From assembly GCF_034702125.1 (NCBI RefSeq), contig NC_085865.1:20946781-21010780 (forward strand): DNA of 64,000 bases, read 5' to 3'. A program made the translations under genes and the position numbers. This stretch comes from Engraulis encrasicolus. Its lineage: Eukaryota; Chordata; Actinopteri; Clupeiformes; Engraulidae. Positions 1-14,118 of the stretch are shown here, in pieces. How positions within the stretch are numbered: the first letter of the stretch is position 1; each line of letters opens with the position of its first letter. Under the pieces are notes generated by a model. It was not told the origin of the DNA. It saw nothing but the letters and a program-made list of their open reading frames with translations, and did not search any database.

Positions 1-249
1 ATTTATTAATTTAGAGGGATCTCCTGGCCTGGCCTTTTCGCTCACCCAAGTCCAAGACTGTCTACAGGAATCCATGAGACTTGCTGATGAAGGACCGTCC
101 ATGGGTCCAGAAAGCTGATATACTTTGAATCCGAAATGCGTTGTAGGCCATCATCGATTTTCTTGTGCAGATTTTCAGAAGACCACATACTGATCCAAAT
201 ACAGTTTTGAGCTAAGACGTAAATCAGTTAAAATTATAAAAGGGCTTTA

Positions 250-420
250 ACCCGTTAGAACACAGCGTTATAAATTTGCTGTTACCAGAATGGTAATTAC
301 CAAGTCATAGTGCATTACTAAAGGCCCTGTGTTATGTCATAGTAGTGTAGTAGTAGTTAACTTTTCAATGACTGTTACAGCGTTCCACTGGTGGAAGGAC
401 ATGCACTATGAGGCTACACC
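250..420 (+). repeat. Interspersed repeat A, copy 1
   Basis: A roughly 170-180 bp sequence that recurs at 5970-6148 and 61396-61575. All copies share a core reading TTGCTGTTACCAGAATGG or close to it, then a stretch with AAGTCATAGTGCATTAC, and end near GGGGCTACA. Copies 1 and 3 both start near TTAACC. No coding capacity is seen. The family is not recognised. A dispersed non-autonomous transposon is the likeliest explanation, by inference. Confidence 0.65.
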
Positions 421-1260
<840 letters not shown>

Positions 1261-1294
1261 AATGCACACACAGACACACACGCACACACAAAAG

Positions 1295-1627
1295 CAGTGG
1301 TTCTTAACCTTTTTTTCTGAACGCACCCCCTTAGCTGTTCCCAAGACAAGCCGCGCACCCCCATCCCAAATGTCTACACGTGTATACGCACCAAAAAAAT
1401 AATTTAAGTGATAAATTACAATGATTCTTACTTAAGACATTAATCAATACTTTAATGAATTTACATGGGGACGAGAACATGTTTAAATTTGGTCTTGATT
1501 TGGCCTAATTATAATGTTTGGAAGCAAAATTTTGGTCACAACCTCAACACATACAAAATTCCGCGCACCCCCTGAAATTTCTGGCACACCCCCAGGGGGT
1601 GCCCGCACCCCAGGTTAAGAACCACTG
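1295..1627 (+). mobile_element. hAT-type MITE
   Basis: Terminal inverted repeats CAGTGGTTCTTAACC and GGTTAAGAACCACTG bound 333 bp. Flanking 8-mers CACAAAAG and CACTAAAG match at 7 of 8, as expected for the 8-bp target duplication of hAT elements. There is no transposase. A diverged copy in the opposite orientation lies at 45329-45652. Confidence 0.85.
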
Positions 1628-1685
1628 CACTAAAGGATAGAGGAACAGTGCATTATGTTGTAGTGTGCGTGTGTGCGTGCACTTG

Positions 1686-1916
<231 letters not shown>

Positions 1917-1918
<2 letters not shown>

Positions 1919-2329
1919 TCCCATGTTCATGCTAAATTCTGTAATGTTGTTCACATTCACAAAGCTTGATTGATTGCATTGCCCTAGTGGTCATTCGCCC
2001 CATAAGTCATCTTGAACTTCAGGCATTTGCACACTAACACCACTGTGAGAGCAACACACGCTGGTTGTATTGTTCAATTCCTTTGATATGTCTGTTATGT
2101 CATCCATGTCTTTTTTGCTGCAGGAACAAGTGCTTATGTTCAAAGGGATAATTAGTGTCAGTCAGTGTGACAGTCTTAATGAAGATTCAAAGGGCCCTTA
2201 TAGCTACTGTACATCTCACAGCATCATTTTCATATCACATGTATGCCATCTTTTAATTAATTGCTTTCATACAGTTCAGTGAAATAAGAAGCAGGCTACT
2301 CCTTGTGATGCCTTCAATCTAAAACCCTT
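1917..2329. other. Unassigned intergenic sequence
   Basis: Nothing recognised. No splice-flanked open frame is evident. Confidence 0.5.
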
Positions 2330-2340
2330 CAAGATATTAC

Positions 2341-2522
2341 ATTACATCACATTACATTAGCTGATGCTTTTATCCAAAGCAACTTACAGGGGGTAATGGT
2401 TACAGTCCCTGGAGCAGTGTGGGGTTAGGTGCCTTAGGTGTAGGGAGAGGTGGGCGTGGGATTCAAACGGCAGCCCTCTGATCTTTAGACCACCCTGCCT
2501 AACCATTAGGCCACAGCTGCCC
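2341..2522 (-). mobile_element. tRNA-derived SINE, V-SINE-like
   Basis: On the minus strand it runs from a tRNA-like head (GGGGCAGCTGTGGCCTAATG) through the conserved TTGGATAAAAGCATCAGC block to a GTAATGTAAT-type tail. An 11-bp target duplication CAAGATATTAC flanks it exactly (2330-2340 and 2523-2533). Related copies lie at 62371-62585 and, degraded, at 54015-54200. Confidence 0.88.
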
Positions 2523-2561
2523 CAAGATATTACAGAAGATTATAGTGGTGGAACTCTAGCC

Positions 2562-2893
2562 CAGTGTCTCTCAACAGGGGTGCCGGCGCACCCCTGTTGG
2601 GGACCCGCGGAAACGTGGCTGATAATATAATACATATTTGCCTGAATTGATAAGTTAATGCTTGTCAGTGGAATCTTTCATCTGCCATTTATGCACAATA
2701 AAGTAAACATATGTCGCCCCATGGTCAGCTGCAACTTCAAACGTAGGTCGTGTGACGTTTCCAAACGTGTTACTTTTCTAAGCTTGTGTAGTATCGGATG
2801 CGATGCCATGTTATGGCTTGTTGATTTGGGGTGCCTTGAGATTTTTCATGGATTGAAAGGGTGCCTCGCCTTAAAAAAGGTTGAGAAACACTG
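2562..2893 (+). mobile_element. hAT-type MITE
   Basis: Ends CAGTGTCTCTCAACAGGGG and GGTTGAGAAACACTG are imperfect inverted repeats of the hAT type. No clear 8-bp duplication is seen. A truncated copy in the opposite orientation is at 11374-11658. Confidence 0.75.
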
Positions 2894-2894
2894 T

Positions 2895-3670
2895 GTCGAT
2901 GGAGAGGTACTTTCCCCCCCTTTTTGTGGTCTTTTTCGACCTAATTTGACAGGACAGTGTGAGAGGTGGACAGGAAGCGAACCGGGAGAGAGACGGGGAG
3001 GGGCCGGCAAAGGACCCAGGCAGGGAATCGAACCAGGGCCAGCCGCATAGCAGACGAGCGCCCCACCGGTTGGCCACGGCAGGGCCAGAAAGGTACTTTC
3101 ATCAAAAGAAAAGGCCCATTTATACTCCTCAGTTCAATTATCGAGCCTCCTTGCGATAGGCATACCTCCGTGCGATACCTGCAATCTCAACCCTACTAGA
3201 TATTCATAGTACACCATCTGTAGTGCAAATGGGCCGGTGCTATCATCAAACTGAAAAGACCCTTCAAGTTGTTACTGTTCAGTATATATGTAGCCTAAAG
3301 CACACTTCCTTGAGATACCTACCATCTCAACTCCGCTAGGTATTCATAGTGGCAGATCTCTAACCTACTTTAATATAGATGGAGAGGTAGTGCTATCTTC
3401 AAAAAAAGAAAGGCCCTTCATGATGTTGCTTCTCAGCTTCTCAGAGACCTCCTTGTGCTGCCTAGTACTGTTCCATCTCAACTATGCATACTATGCATTC
3501 ATTGTGGCATATCTCTATCCCAAATTAGTGGAGATGGAGAGACATTATGATTAAAGAGAACAGCCTTTCATATTGTTACTGCTCACTGCAATTACGGAAA
3601 ACCTCCTAGTGATGCCTACTTTCAACTCAACTAGATATTCCTAATAGTGGACTTCTCTAACCTACTGTAC
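2895..3670. repeat. Diverged tandem array, unit about 150 bp
   Basis: Three to four units share landmarks in order: GGAGAGGTA, then TATCWTCAAA, AAGGCCCTTCA, a TTGTTACTGCTCA block, CCTCCTTG, and CTCAACTAGRTATTC. The TATC landmark recurs at 3241, 3394 and 3545. The first unit is split by the SINE at 2915-3088. Confidence 0.7.
2915..3088 (-). mobile_element. tRNA-derived SINE with A/B boxes
   Basis: Read on the minus strand it begins GGCCCTGCCGTGGCCAACCG and has a B-box-like GGTTCGATTCCC. The insertion is flanked by GAGGTACTTTC and AAGGTACTTTC, a target duplication of about 11 bp with one mismatch. It interrupts a 150-bp tandem array. The same family is seen at 45096-45264. Confidence 0.85.
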
Positions 3671-4060
3671 ATTAGTATGAGGCATGAAGACCAGAGATTC
3701 TTTAAGTATATAGAGATATGCCAACATAATAGGTTTCTATGGGCACCTAAAGTGACCAGGTTCCGGTCTGCCTAAAGGGGCATGCTCCTAGAATGAATAG
3801 AACAGTCCTTCTGCCTAAAGGGGGATTCCCCCCCCTCCCCCTTGCGACAGTAGAACCCGGAAACAATGGGCCAGCGGAACCTCTCTCTTATCTACTCTCT
3901 CTGATGAAGACAGGCGGCGGCACATGACTCCACCCATAGCCATGCGGTTGTTCTTTTGATGTGTCTGACAGAAGGCCCACCCCCCCACACACACTTTTTA
4001 ATTATGCAGGCCGAGTCTGTCACCTGCAATAAATGAGAGCTATACCTTTTCCTCCGGCAC
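3671..4060. other. Unassigned intergenic sequence
   Basis: Short C-rich runs but no gene or recognised element. Confidence 0.5.
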
Positions 4061-4074
4061 AAGAATTACAAATA

Positions 4075-4196
4075 CAACACAGTTTTTTTTACAACACAGA
4101 TTTTTTTTCCAGTACAGTGTTAATTCAACATTCAGAAAACTAGAAGGGTGTTGAATTTGTCTCTCTAAGTGTTGAATTAACACAGTGAAAGTTTCT
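4075..4196. repeat. Dispersed AGTGTTGAATTAACACT motif, copy 1
   Basis: Contains CAGTGTTAATTCAACA near 4121 and AAGTGTTGAATTAACAC near 4168 in inverted orientation. Related pairs or single motifs occur near 50565-50660, 54310-54570 and 59990-60040, indicating a small unnamed inverted-repeat family. Confidence 0.5.
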
Positions 4197-4235
4197 GCAC
4201 ACATCGTCAGCATATGGCAATATGCTTATCTTCTT

Positions 4236-4509
4236 CTAGGGCCGGATTAAGATGACCTGGGGCCCCTAAGCTACAGGTTGGTGTGGGCACCCCCGTAAAG
4301 CAAATTGACAAATGTGACAAATGTATATAGACAGTGTCATAATTACGAGCAAAAAGGATAACATGTGTACCAACTGTACTTAACCTTGTCAATATAAAAT
4401 TTTGTCACAATTCTACAATTTTTCACTTTTTCACTTTTGGCCAATCAGGGGCCCCCCTGAGGTGGCCTAGGCTGCAGCCATATCTAGCCTGTGCACTACT
4501 CCGGCCCTG
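4236..4509 (+). mobile_element. hAT-type MITE (AGGGCCGGAT family)
   Basis: Ends read TAGGGCCGGATTAAG and CTCCGGCCCTG. Flanking 8-mers CTTCTTCT and CTTGCTTT match at 6 of 8. The interior blocks GGGGCCCCTA, CTACAGGTTGG and GTGTCATAATTACGAGC are shared with the element at 52533-53430, showing common descent. Confidence 0.75.
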
Positions 4510-4852
4510 CTTGCTTTCTTCATAACATACACTCTAGGTTAGAACCCCTGCCGTCTCTGCTCGTACGAATATGAGACTTGTGATTAATGGTGGTGGATAT
4601 TAGGATTACACAGTGCAGGACTCTCAAGGTCACAGCACAAGACATACGTCGTCGGTAACATCAAACATTGTAATCTTGTGGAATCTTAAAATATCCTTGC
4701 AAATATTGCCCGGAAATTAATTCAGAGACTAATCAGCAAAATCGCATGCGTATCTCAACACAACAAAAGCTGGTCGGTTATGCAACATGGACATTTAAGG
4801 TGAAGGATTTGCAGTGTCCAACACAAGTTATTCACTTCTCTCAGCAGTTGTC
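4510..4852. other. Unassigned intergenic sequence
   Basis: No gene or recognised repeat. Confidence 0.45.
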
Positions 4853-4860
4853 GTCTCCAC

Positions 4861-5009
4861 CAGGGCTGCTGACAGCTTTGGCCAGGCCCTGGACAAAATA
4901 AGTTAAAGGGCCCTTGGCCCAATACTTATAATGTAATAAGGACCCAATTCTGGCGCCCCTTTTCCCTTGGGCCCGGGACAATTGACCCCCCCCCTTTTTG
5001 CCTACCCTG
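4861..5009 (-). mobile_element. Short hAT-type MITE (family C), copy 1
   Basis: Starts CAGGGCTGCTGACAGCTTTG and ends near CCTACCCTG. Flanked by an exact 8-bp duplication GTCTCCAC (4853-4860 and 5010-5017). Other copies: 50420-50542, 57392-57547, and a split copy at 32297-32375 plus 41641-41735. Confidence 0.87.
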
Positions 5010-5126
5010 GTCTCCACTATTTCTTTTCATCTCCCGCTGTGTCATCGGTCAGGGACCTGGCCTTCTTAAACATCAGATAAAAGAATGTTATCCTTTCTTC
5101 CTTTCTTTCTTTTCTTTTTTTCTCAG

Positions 5127-5285
5127 GAGTTGGATGAAGAGGAATTATTGGGCCAGCTGTCCTCAAGTGTCTATCCCACGCCGCTCATGCTACTACAAGA
5201 CAAGACGTTAAAGCCCTCTAAAGAGTCACTCCGTTCGCCACATAGGCATAAGGGGCTTTCTTCTTCTTCCCGGCGCTATTTATAG
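5127..5285 (+). CDS. Possible isolated terminal exon, unidentified
   Basis: A pyrimidine-rich tract of about 35 bp ending CTCAG precedes a 52-codon open frame that starts GAG TTG GAT GAA GAG and runs to a stop at 5283-5285. The peptide begins with an acidic segment (ELDEEELLGQL) and ends serine/arginine-rich (SSSSRRYL). This has the look of a last coding exon, but I do not recognise the family, see no partner exon in the window, and see no AATAAA close downstream. A chance open frame next to a pyrimidine-rich microsatellite is equally possible. Confidence 0.22.
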   Translation, partial: ELDEEELLGQLSSSVYPTPLMLLQDKTLKPSKESLRSPHRHKGLSSSSRRYL

Positions 5286-5496
5286 ACCAGCGGCCAGATG
5301 TAATCTGTAGCCGGGCCTGAATTTTCTTCTTGTGCATAAAGCGCCTTATTTCTCGACGGGCTGTGGAGCGTGATTATACTGTATGATTGTAGCCTACTGT
5401 CATAGCTGCCTGTCCTCTCTCTCACTTCTCCACTCTTCCCTACTGTGTGACTCTAACTCCTCTCCAAGGACAGATTACTATGAGGGCCTACAGGGA

Positions 5497-5762
5497 ACAG
5501 GCACAGGGGCCCAAGAATCAAGGGTGCCCTGAAGCCCAAGCCTCTATATTTCCATTCTTATAATGTGTTAAATTTGCACTTTTAACAACTATTTCATTAT
5601 TTCATTATTTTTCCCAGAGGACTACCCTCCATACACCCAATAACGTAGACTCTCACATCTGGCCTGAAACTCTTAATTGTTTTATACACTAGCAGCACCC
5701 ATTGAAGGGGGGCTTTCTTGTTATCTAGCCCGGGGGCCCGTGGAATCACCATCTGCCCCTGC
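5497..5762. mobile_element. Possible hAT-type MITE
   Basis: A GGGGCCCAAG block at the left faces a GGGGGCCCGTGG ... GCCCCTG end at the right, a weak inverted arrangement. No 8-bp duplication was found, so the limits are approximate. Confidence 0.35.
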
Positions 5763-5969
5763 TTCTCTCTCACTCTCTCTTCTCTCTCATGTCACTGTGT
5801 GATTTTATGTCATAACTCCCTCTCTATCTCTTCCCTCACTTTCCACTGGAATCTGAGGAATACTAAGATAGAGTATTGTAGTCCATGACATAAAGCATAA
5901 GAAAAAGGCCTGATAGCAATGTGAAAGGTCAGCTTTCCTTGGATTGAAGCAATACAAAGAGCTTAACTA

Positions 5970-6148
5970 AGCCAGGGTCCCAGCTATAATCTTGCAGTTA
6001 CCAGAATGGCATTGACCAAGTTATAATGCATTACCAGAGACCCGGAGTAATGTAGTAGTGGTAGAGTACTAGAAGTTAAGTTTTTTCACCAACTATTATA
6101 ACAGCGTTCCACTTGTGGAACGGCATGCGTCATGGGATTACACCATAG
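5970..6148 (+). repeat. Interspersed repeat A, copy 2
   Basis: Shares GTTACCAGAATGGCATTGAC, AATGCATTACCAGAG and CAGCGTTCCACTTGTGGAAC with the copies at 250-420 and 61396-61575. Diverged. Confidence 0.6.
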
Positions 6149-6747
6149 TTACATCTCAGCGAAATTAGCTGTTTATTAGATTGACATACACTGTAAACCA
6201 TGAATATCATTCTTGTCTATTATGACTGTTATTCTGAATACTTGGCATTGGCTCCACATTGAAATTAAGTTATTTGAATGAGAGAAAATTCCAGTTGTAA
6301 CTTGTAGGTCAACCAAAAAGGAAAATTGCATAATGTTCTGCTGTATCTTTAAACACTGCTGCTTTCATGAATTTAACACTGTGATGTTGTTTACTTTAAT
6401 GCAGAGGTTGTCCTGAGGCTTGCTGTCCATGAAACTACTTTATGTTTAAAAAACGTTTTTGAAAATGTCTTTAAAAAAAATGAATTCTAAAGTCATCAGC
6501 TGTGTCTTTGAAAAACAAATCTGCTTTCATAAAAAATAACTAGCCCGATTATCATCGACTTTCAAATCTCAAACCGAGATTCTGGTCTCACCAAGATAAT
6601 GAATAACGTTTCCAAATGGCCTGTTTAACCCGCCTAACTCGGTTTACTACTGGTCGAAAAGCTGTGCCGTAGTTTAAATCAAGCATTTTCTTAGTCCCAA
6701 TAGAACGTCTCTGCTTAAATCATGTCACTGCCGTAAACACACCTCTA
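6149..6747. other. Unassigned AT-rich sequence
   Basis: No gene or repeat recognised. Confidence 0.5.
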
Positions 6748-6932
6748 TGGGGCTGGACTGGCCATCTGGCATAACGGGCATTTCCCGGTGGGCGCTGCAC
6801 CCTCGTGGGCCCCTATTTTCAGAAATGTAAAAATACAAAAAAAACAAAAAAACCCTGCTGAGTCAGTTCTTTTCCACTCATTTTGAGGGGCCAGAAGTGC
6901 CCGGGCCCTATTTCTCCCCCAGTCCAGCCCTG
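6748..6932 (+). mobile_element. hAT-type MITE
   Basis: Inverted ends GGGGCTGGACTGG and CCAGTCCAGCCCTG, 185 bp, with an exact 8-bp target duplication CACCTCTA (6740-6747 and 6933-6940). The first two bases of the left end are mutated from the expected CA. Confidence 0.88.
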
Positions 6933-7143
6933 CACCTCTACCCAGGGCCGTTGGAGCTGCTCAAAGTTGATTGGTTCCCAAGTGGGTGGAGTTCCCGAGT
7001 TCTCCGGAGCTCAGAAAGTATTTGCATTGCTCTTGACCCGACTAGTAGCAATGCCGAATGTGTTGCGTCACTAGGAGGGCGTAGCCTGGCAAAAAAAATA
7101 ACAGTCTTTTATTTCTTTACATAATGCAGATGTTGTCTCCGTG

Positions 7144-7293
<150 letters not shown>

Positions 7294-7437
7294 AATCGCT
7301 CTCCTTGGCAGTTGTAATTCATCATCACCAGGCTAAGAGGTCTGTCAAGTTATGTCAAGTTCACACTTTTTTCCGTCCATGTGCCCTTTTCTCTCAGAGT
7401 TCCAGAAGGATCCGATGAATGGAGGGAGGGCCTGGTG

Positions 7438-7917
<480 letters not shown>

Positions 7918-8649
7918 TGGTTTTCAGTGTGTGTTTGCACGTCTCTCTCTCTCTTTCTGTCACTGGGCCTCTCTCTGTCTGTGTGCGTATAAGGCCAGGC
8001 CAAAATACGTCTGCTGACATTTGCCCAAAAAATGTCAATAAACGAGCATGAAAAGAAAGTGCAAGAAGAGACCCCCTTCCCCTCGCCCCCTTCACCCTCC
8101 TCTCGCCATCTCTGCATGACTGTCAGTCATGTTGCTTTAACTTGACACGCTAGAATGCCGAGAATGTCAAGGAGACTCTTTCCTCTTCTCACCATCTCCC
8201 CATCTCACCACATCTCCCCATCTGAACACTGGGCTACACGCTGTGTAACGTTTCTCACCATGGGGCTCTAGAGCCTCACAGTTGCAAATGGGGGGGGGGG
8301 GTAGTCTATTTTATTGTTTTAATTCCAGGGGTAGTGTTGGCAGGCTTATGATGAGCTAAAGGGAGTGTTTTGTTAAAAAAAAGGTTGAGAACCTCTGAAA
8401 TGTGGTGCCTTCCCTTCACTCTGAGGGAATATCCACCCTGTGTGAGGGGCCTCTGTGGCCTATATGATGGAAGGGAAGAGACTACACTAGACAAGAGAGA
8501 GCCCATTATATACTGTGCTCTCTTACCATAAGGTTTGTCACATGTTGCTGCTGAATACTGTTATGTGTACTGATGTTATTTCCGGCATTCTGTCATGATT
8601 CCATTCCCAGACCTTCATTTCCCTGAAGTAAGAGGAATGAAGTGTCTCT
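7918..8649. other. Unassigned intergenic sequence
   Basis: Contains a G-run at 8290-8302 and, at about 8380-8397, a GGTTGAGAACCTCTG motif resembling a hAT MITE end, but no partner end was found. No gene. Confidence 0.5.
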
Positions 8650-8818
8650 ATTTTATTTTATTTTATTTTATTTTATTTTATTTTATTTTATTTTATTTTA
8701 TTTTATTTTATTTTATGTTATTTTATTTTGTTTTGTTTTGTTTTGTTTTGTTTTGTTTTATTTTATTTTATTTTATTTTATTTTATTTTATTTTATTTTA
8801 TTTTATTTTATTTTATTT
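8650..8818. repeat. (TTTTA)n with a central (TTTTG)n block
   Basis: Pentanucleotide array of about 169 bp. TTTTG units sit at about 8727-8757 between two TTTTA blocks. It abuts the head of the SINE at 8820. Confidence 0.97.
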
Positions 8819-8819
8819 A

Positions 8820-8996
8820 GGGCAGTCATGGGTAAGTGGTTAGGGTGTCAGACTTGTAGCCCAAGGTTGGTGGGGAGAGTATTAATCAGTGCTCCACATC
8901 CTCCTCCATGACTAAGGTACCCTGAGCATGGTTCTGTCCCGCCACACTACTCCTGTGCTGTGTCACAATGGCAATGGGAGTTGGAGTTTTCCCACA
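8820..8996 (+). mobile_element. tRNA-derived SINE (GGGCAGTCATGGGTAAG head)
   Basis: Begins GGGCAGTCATGGGTAAGTGG and shares CAGACTTGTAGCCCAA, CCATGACTAAGGTACCCTGA and the tail ATGGGAGTTGGAGTTT(T/C)CC with the longer copy on the minus strand at 23655-23943. The B-box region is deleted or degraded, so this copy is shortened internally. Confidence 0.8.
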
Positions 8997-11141
<2,145 letters not shown>

Positions 11142-11239
11142 TTGTTTCTGGGGGACTTTGACTCAGTAATTACTTGGCATGTCTTAGAATCTGCAAACCC
11201 TGTTTTTATCAGTCTGTTAAAGCACATTGATTCAGATTC

Positions 11240-11275
11240 AAGATTCTTTTTATTCATCCTGACGGAAATTTGTCT
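11240..11275 (-). mobile_element. LINE 3'-end-like fragment
   Basis: On the minus strand it reads CAAGACAAATTTCCGTCAGG followed by an AATAAA-like end, resembling the 3' termini of fish LINEs. Similar tails occur at 13500-13562 (minus) and about 14515-14550 (plus). The family is not resolvable from so short a piece. Confidence 0.4.
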
Positions 11276-11373
11276 TGGACATAGTTGCCGCATAACACAA
11301 CAACATTACACAAAAAATCCACATACAGACATAAATTGCCATCATAGAGATGCATAAAATTCATGAACATTTT

Positions 11374-11658
11374 CAAGGCACCCCAACAAGCCGTAACATG
11401 GCATCGCATCAGATACCACACAAACATAGAAAAGTAACACATTTGGAGACGTCACACACAACCTATGTTCGAAGTTGCAGATGACTGGGGCGACCTATAT
11501 TTACTTTATTGTGCATAAATGTAAGCTTAAAGATTCCATTGACTAGCATTAACTTATAAATTCGGACAAATATGTATTATATTATGTAATTTATTTATCA
11601 GCCATGTTTCCGCGGCACCCCTGAGTGGGGCCTGCGCCACCCCTGTTGAGGAACACTG
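11374..11658 (-). mobile_element. Truncated hAT-type MITE
   Basis: Reverse-oriented relative of 2562-2893: ends GTTGAGGAACACTG and shares the CGATGCCATGTTA-like interior. The opposite terminus is missing. Confidence 0.65.
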
Positions 11659-12009
11659 GCATAAAGTGCATACCTAGAAACATACTGTACATGGCATTGG
11701 GCTGCATGATTGTATGAATTGTGCTATGTAAACTGTACAATACAGTTGTTGCTGTTGTTGTCAATGTTGTTGTTGTTGTTAGTAGTATTGTGTCTGAAGA
11801 CAACATTAGTTTGTCAAGAAAAAATGTAACAAACACAGTATATTAGGAACATTTAGCTACATAGATATGTGTGCAGTCATCATGCAGTCATGACTGTCCG
11901 CCCTGAGATACGCTGAGTAGCCAAACATAGAAATACAGGAAGTGAAGCATGCAGCAGCCTCTTCCTGACACTTCCCCAATGTGAGAAACCACACGGCAGC
12001 CTCCGCATA

Positions 12010-12140
12010 TGGGGTGCGTTTCTCAAAAGCATAGGTGCTCGTCAGTTAGCAACTTGGGTCATTGCCAATGGGAAATTGCATTGCAAACAACAAAGTAGGT
12101 ACTGTAGTTAGTAACTATGGTTTTGAGAAATGCACCCCTG
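12010..12140. mobile_element. Palindromic MITE (GGGTGCGTTTCTC family), copy 1
   Basis: Arms GGGGTGCGTTTCTCAAAA and TTTTGAGAAATGCACCCC fold on each other over 130 bp. The same element recurs at 28589-28719 and 44241-44370. Confidence 0.75.
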
Positions 12141-13379
12141 TACACTGTACTTGCAGGGTGAGGGGCAGGTCAGTTGGTGTCCGAGGGATGACACTGCCTC
12201 CGCTTGTTCAGAATGGCGTGAAGAAGTGTTCCATTGACTTATGGAAGTGTGAAATAGCCTACACTGAATTATTTCTAGTCAGAGGAAAAAGCTCATTTTA
12301 CAATTTATTTTCTGCAAACCACACTGCTACCACTGGATGGCACTGACTGCTGACACTACAGAGCGGAAAAGTATTTTTAGGTAGCAGCCATTTACTACCA
12401 TCCACCCAGGGCGCTGCCTAGAACGTGATCTGGGGAGGCTACGAGTCTTCCTCTCGCGCTCCTATTCCATGTGACACTCCTCCAATTCACCCCTCGCAGC
12501 GGCAAAACGGTGTGAACGCCATGCATTATAAATAAAGGCCAGGCATATAGCGGCACCGTCTGCTATTTTCCTCTCCATTTAAGGGTTTTCGAATGAAAGG
12601 CAGAAGGCCCCCTCGCGACTCAAGGAGGAGCTGCCGAATGTAATTTTCTGTTGTAGGGCCTACAGTAACAGGTCCCTTGTGAGTGTGGTCTCCGACGGAC
12701 GATAGGAAAAAAGGAGGCGCAACCTGCGTTCCCCTGTCATTATTATGTAAAGTGCCTCTGCCTCCCTCTCCGTCATTACATAACAATCTAGGAGACTTGT
12801 TACATTCTAGGCTGACAAGAGGCAGGCAGGCAATATGCTGCTACTTTCAGTCCTGTGTTCCCTGTCTGTCTGGTTAAGTTTAATATTTCAGTTTGATGGC
12901 TTTATTAAGTTGCCTTCGGAGATGGAAAGCTTGCATTAGACGTCACCCTACCCGGCAGGGTTCAATGACACACGGTCACAGTCCACTGATTTCCTTGTCT
13001 CTTGTGCAGTCGTGCAGTGAAATTGTGATGTAGAATTGAGGAGAACGTGATTGTGGATGTGATTATGAAGGAGAGAGCACAAACTAAGCCAACATAAGCA
13101 CATTACGCAGAAAGGTCATGAAAGATTAAGAAATTAATTGGAGAGTAGAGAGTGGAGTTTTTCCAGTTTGTCCAACGAAGCCAAGAATCTCAACTGGAAA
13201 AATAGCCAATACGCCAATGTTCTGACATGGCTGGCCATTTCAGCACTGAAATAATTAAGATTTGACTTGATAAAGTAATCAAAAGTTAAGTAGAGTCTCT
13301 ATTTGTGGAGCATTGAGACTTGAAAAGGTCACCAAAGGTCATCCATAGGGAAATGAAGAGTCAGGGAAAGAAAGGAGTC
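12141..13379. other. Unassigned, mostly unique sequence
   Basis: Contains no gene I can support. A TATAAATAAA string at 12528 is isolated and not followed by a convincing open frame. Confidence 0.45.
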
Positions 13380-13384
13380 ACTGC

Positions 13385-13475
13385 AGCATCTTCAGATGTG
13401 GAAGTTAACTTGCTTTATTGGGCAAGTGCCAAGACTAACGTTTTGACGTTCTCATGTCTTCTTCAGAGTCAATAG
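13385..13475 (-). repeat. Retroelement-like fragment with CTGAAGA ... AAAACGTT core
   Basis: Minus-strand sequence CTGAAGAAGAC ... GTCAAAACGTT, followed by a CAATAAAG block, is a pattern common in fish repeats and reminiscent of the conserved bases of a hammerhead ribozyme. The G of the expected GAAA is A here. Family not assigned. Confidence 0.35.
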
Positions 13476-13499
13476 GACGCACCAGATTGTGAAGTAGAG

Positions 13500-13562
13500 A
13501 GTAGTAGTAGAGTAGAGTAACTTTATTGATCCCCAGGGGGAAATTCAGGGATTCAAGTGCAG
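13500..13562 (-). mobile_element. LINE 3'-end-like fragment
   Basis: Minus strand reads AATTTCCCCCTGGGGATCAA then TAAAGT, typical of the 3' end of fish non-LTR retrotransposons. Only the last 50-60 bp are recognisable. Confidence 0.45.
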
Positions 13563-13945
13563 GAGCACGGAGGATATCTCTCTTTTATACGCAAATGAAG
13601 AGTCATTTGACCCTTTCAACCTCCAGGTCCCTCCTCTCAGGTTGATGTAGTTTACCTGTTGGGAAAGCAGATGACAGATTGCAGGGTCAAAAGTTTAGTC
13701 ATGAAGTTAACGCAAGCAGGCACTTGAGTCTGCTGCATGACTGAATACAGTGAAATCAATATACCTGTATGGTCAATACACCTCAGCTGATACTGTTAGA
13801 AGATCTTCTTGGTCAGTCAGGCTCTTTTTTGATCTTGCATGCAGAGGCACAGTGGGCAAGAAGAAGTGATGGTGTGAATCGTTATAAGCTGTCCTTTTAT
13901 ATATTATTCAAAACTCAACCTTGAGTATCTTTCAATTCGGCTTCA

Positions 13946-13949
<4 letters not shown>

Positions 13950-14025
<76 letters not shown>

Positions 14026-14030
14026 TGCGT

Positions 14031-14116
<86 letters not shown>
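13950..14116. repeat. (CT)n / (CA)n microsatellite
   Basis: About 68 bp of CT, a short spacer with GTGCG, then about 84 bp of CA. Confidence 0.97.

Positions 14117-14118
<2 letters not shown>

Noticed and set aside
8380..8397. hAT MITE end GGTTGAGAACCTCTG
   Set aside because: No partner terminus or target duplication found nearby; may be a fragment.
12528..12786. TATAAATAAA box with an 86-codon minus-strand frame
   Set aside because: Box and frame are on opposite strands and the peptide has no recognisable features.
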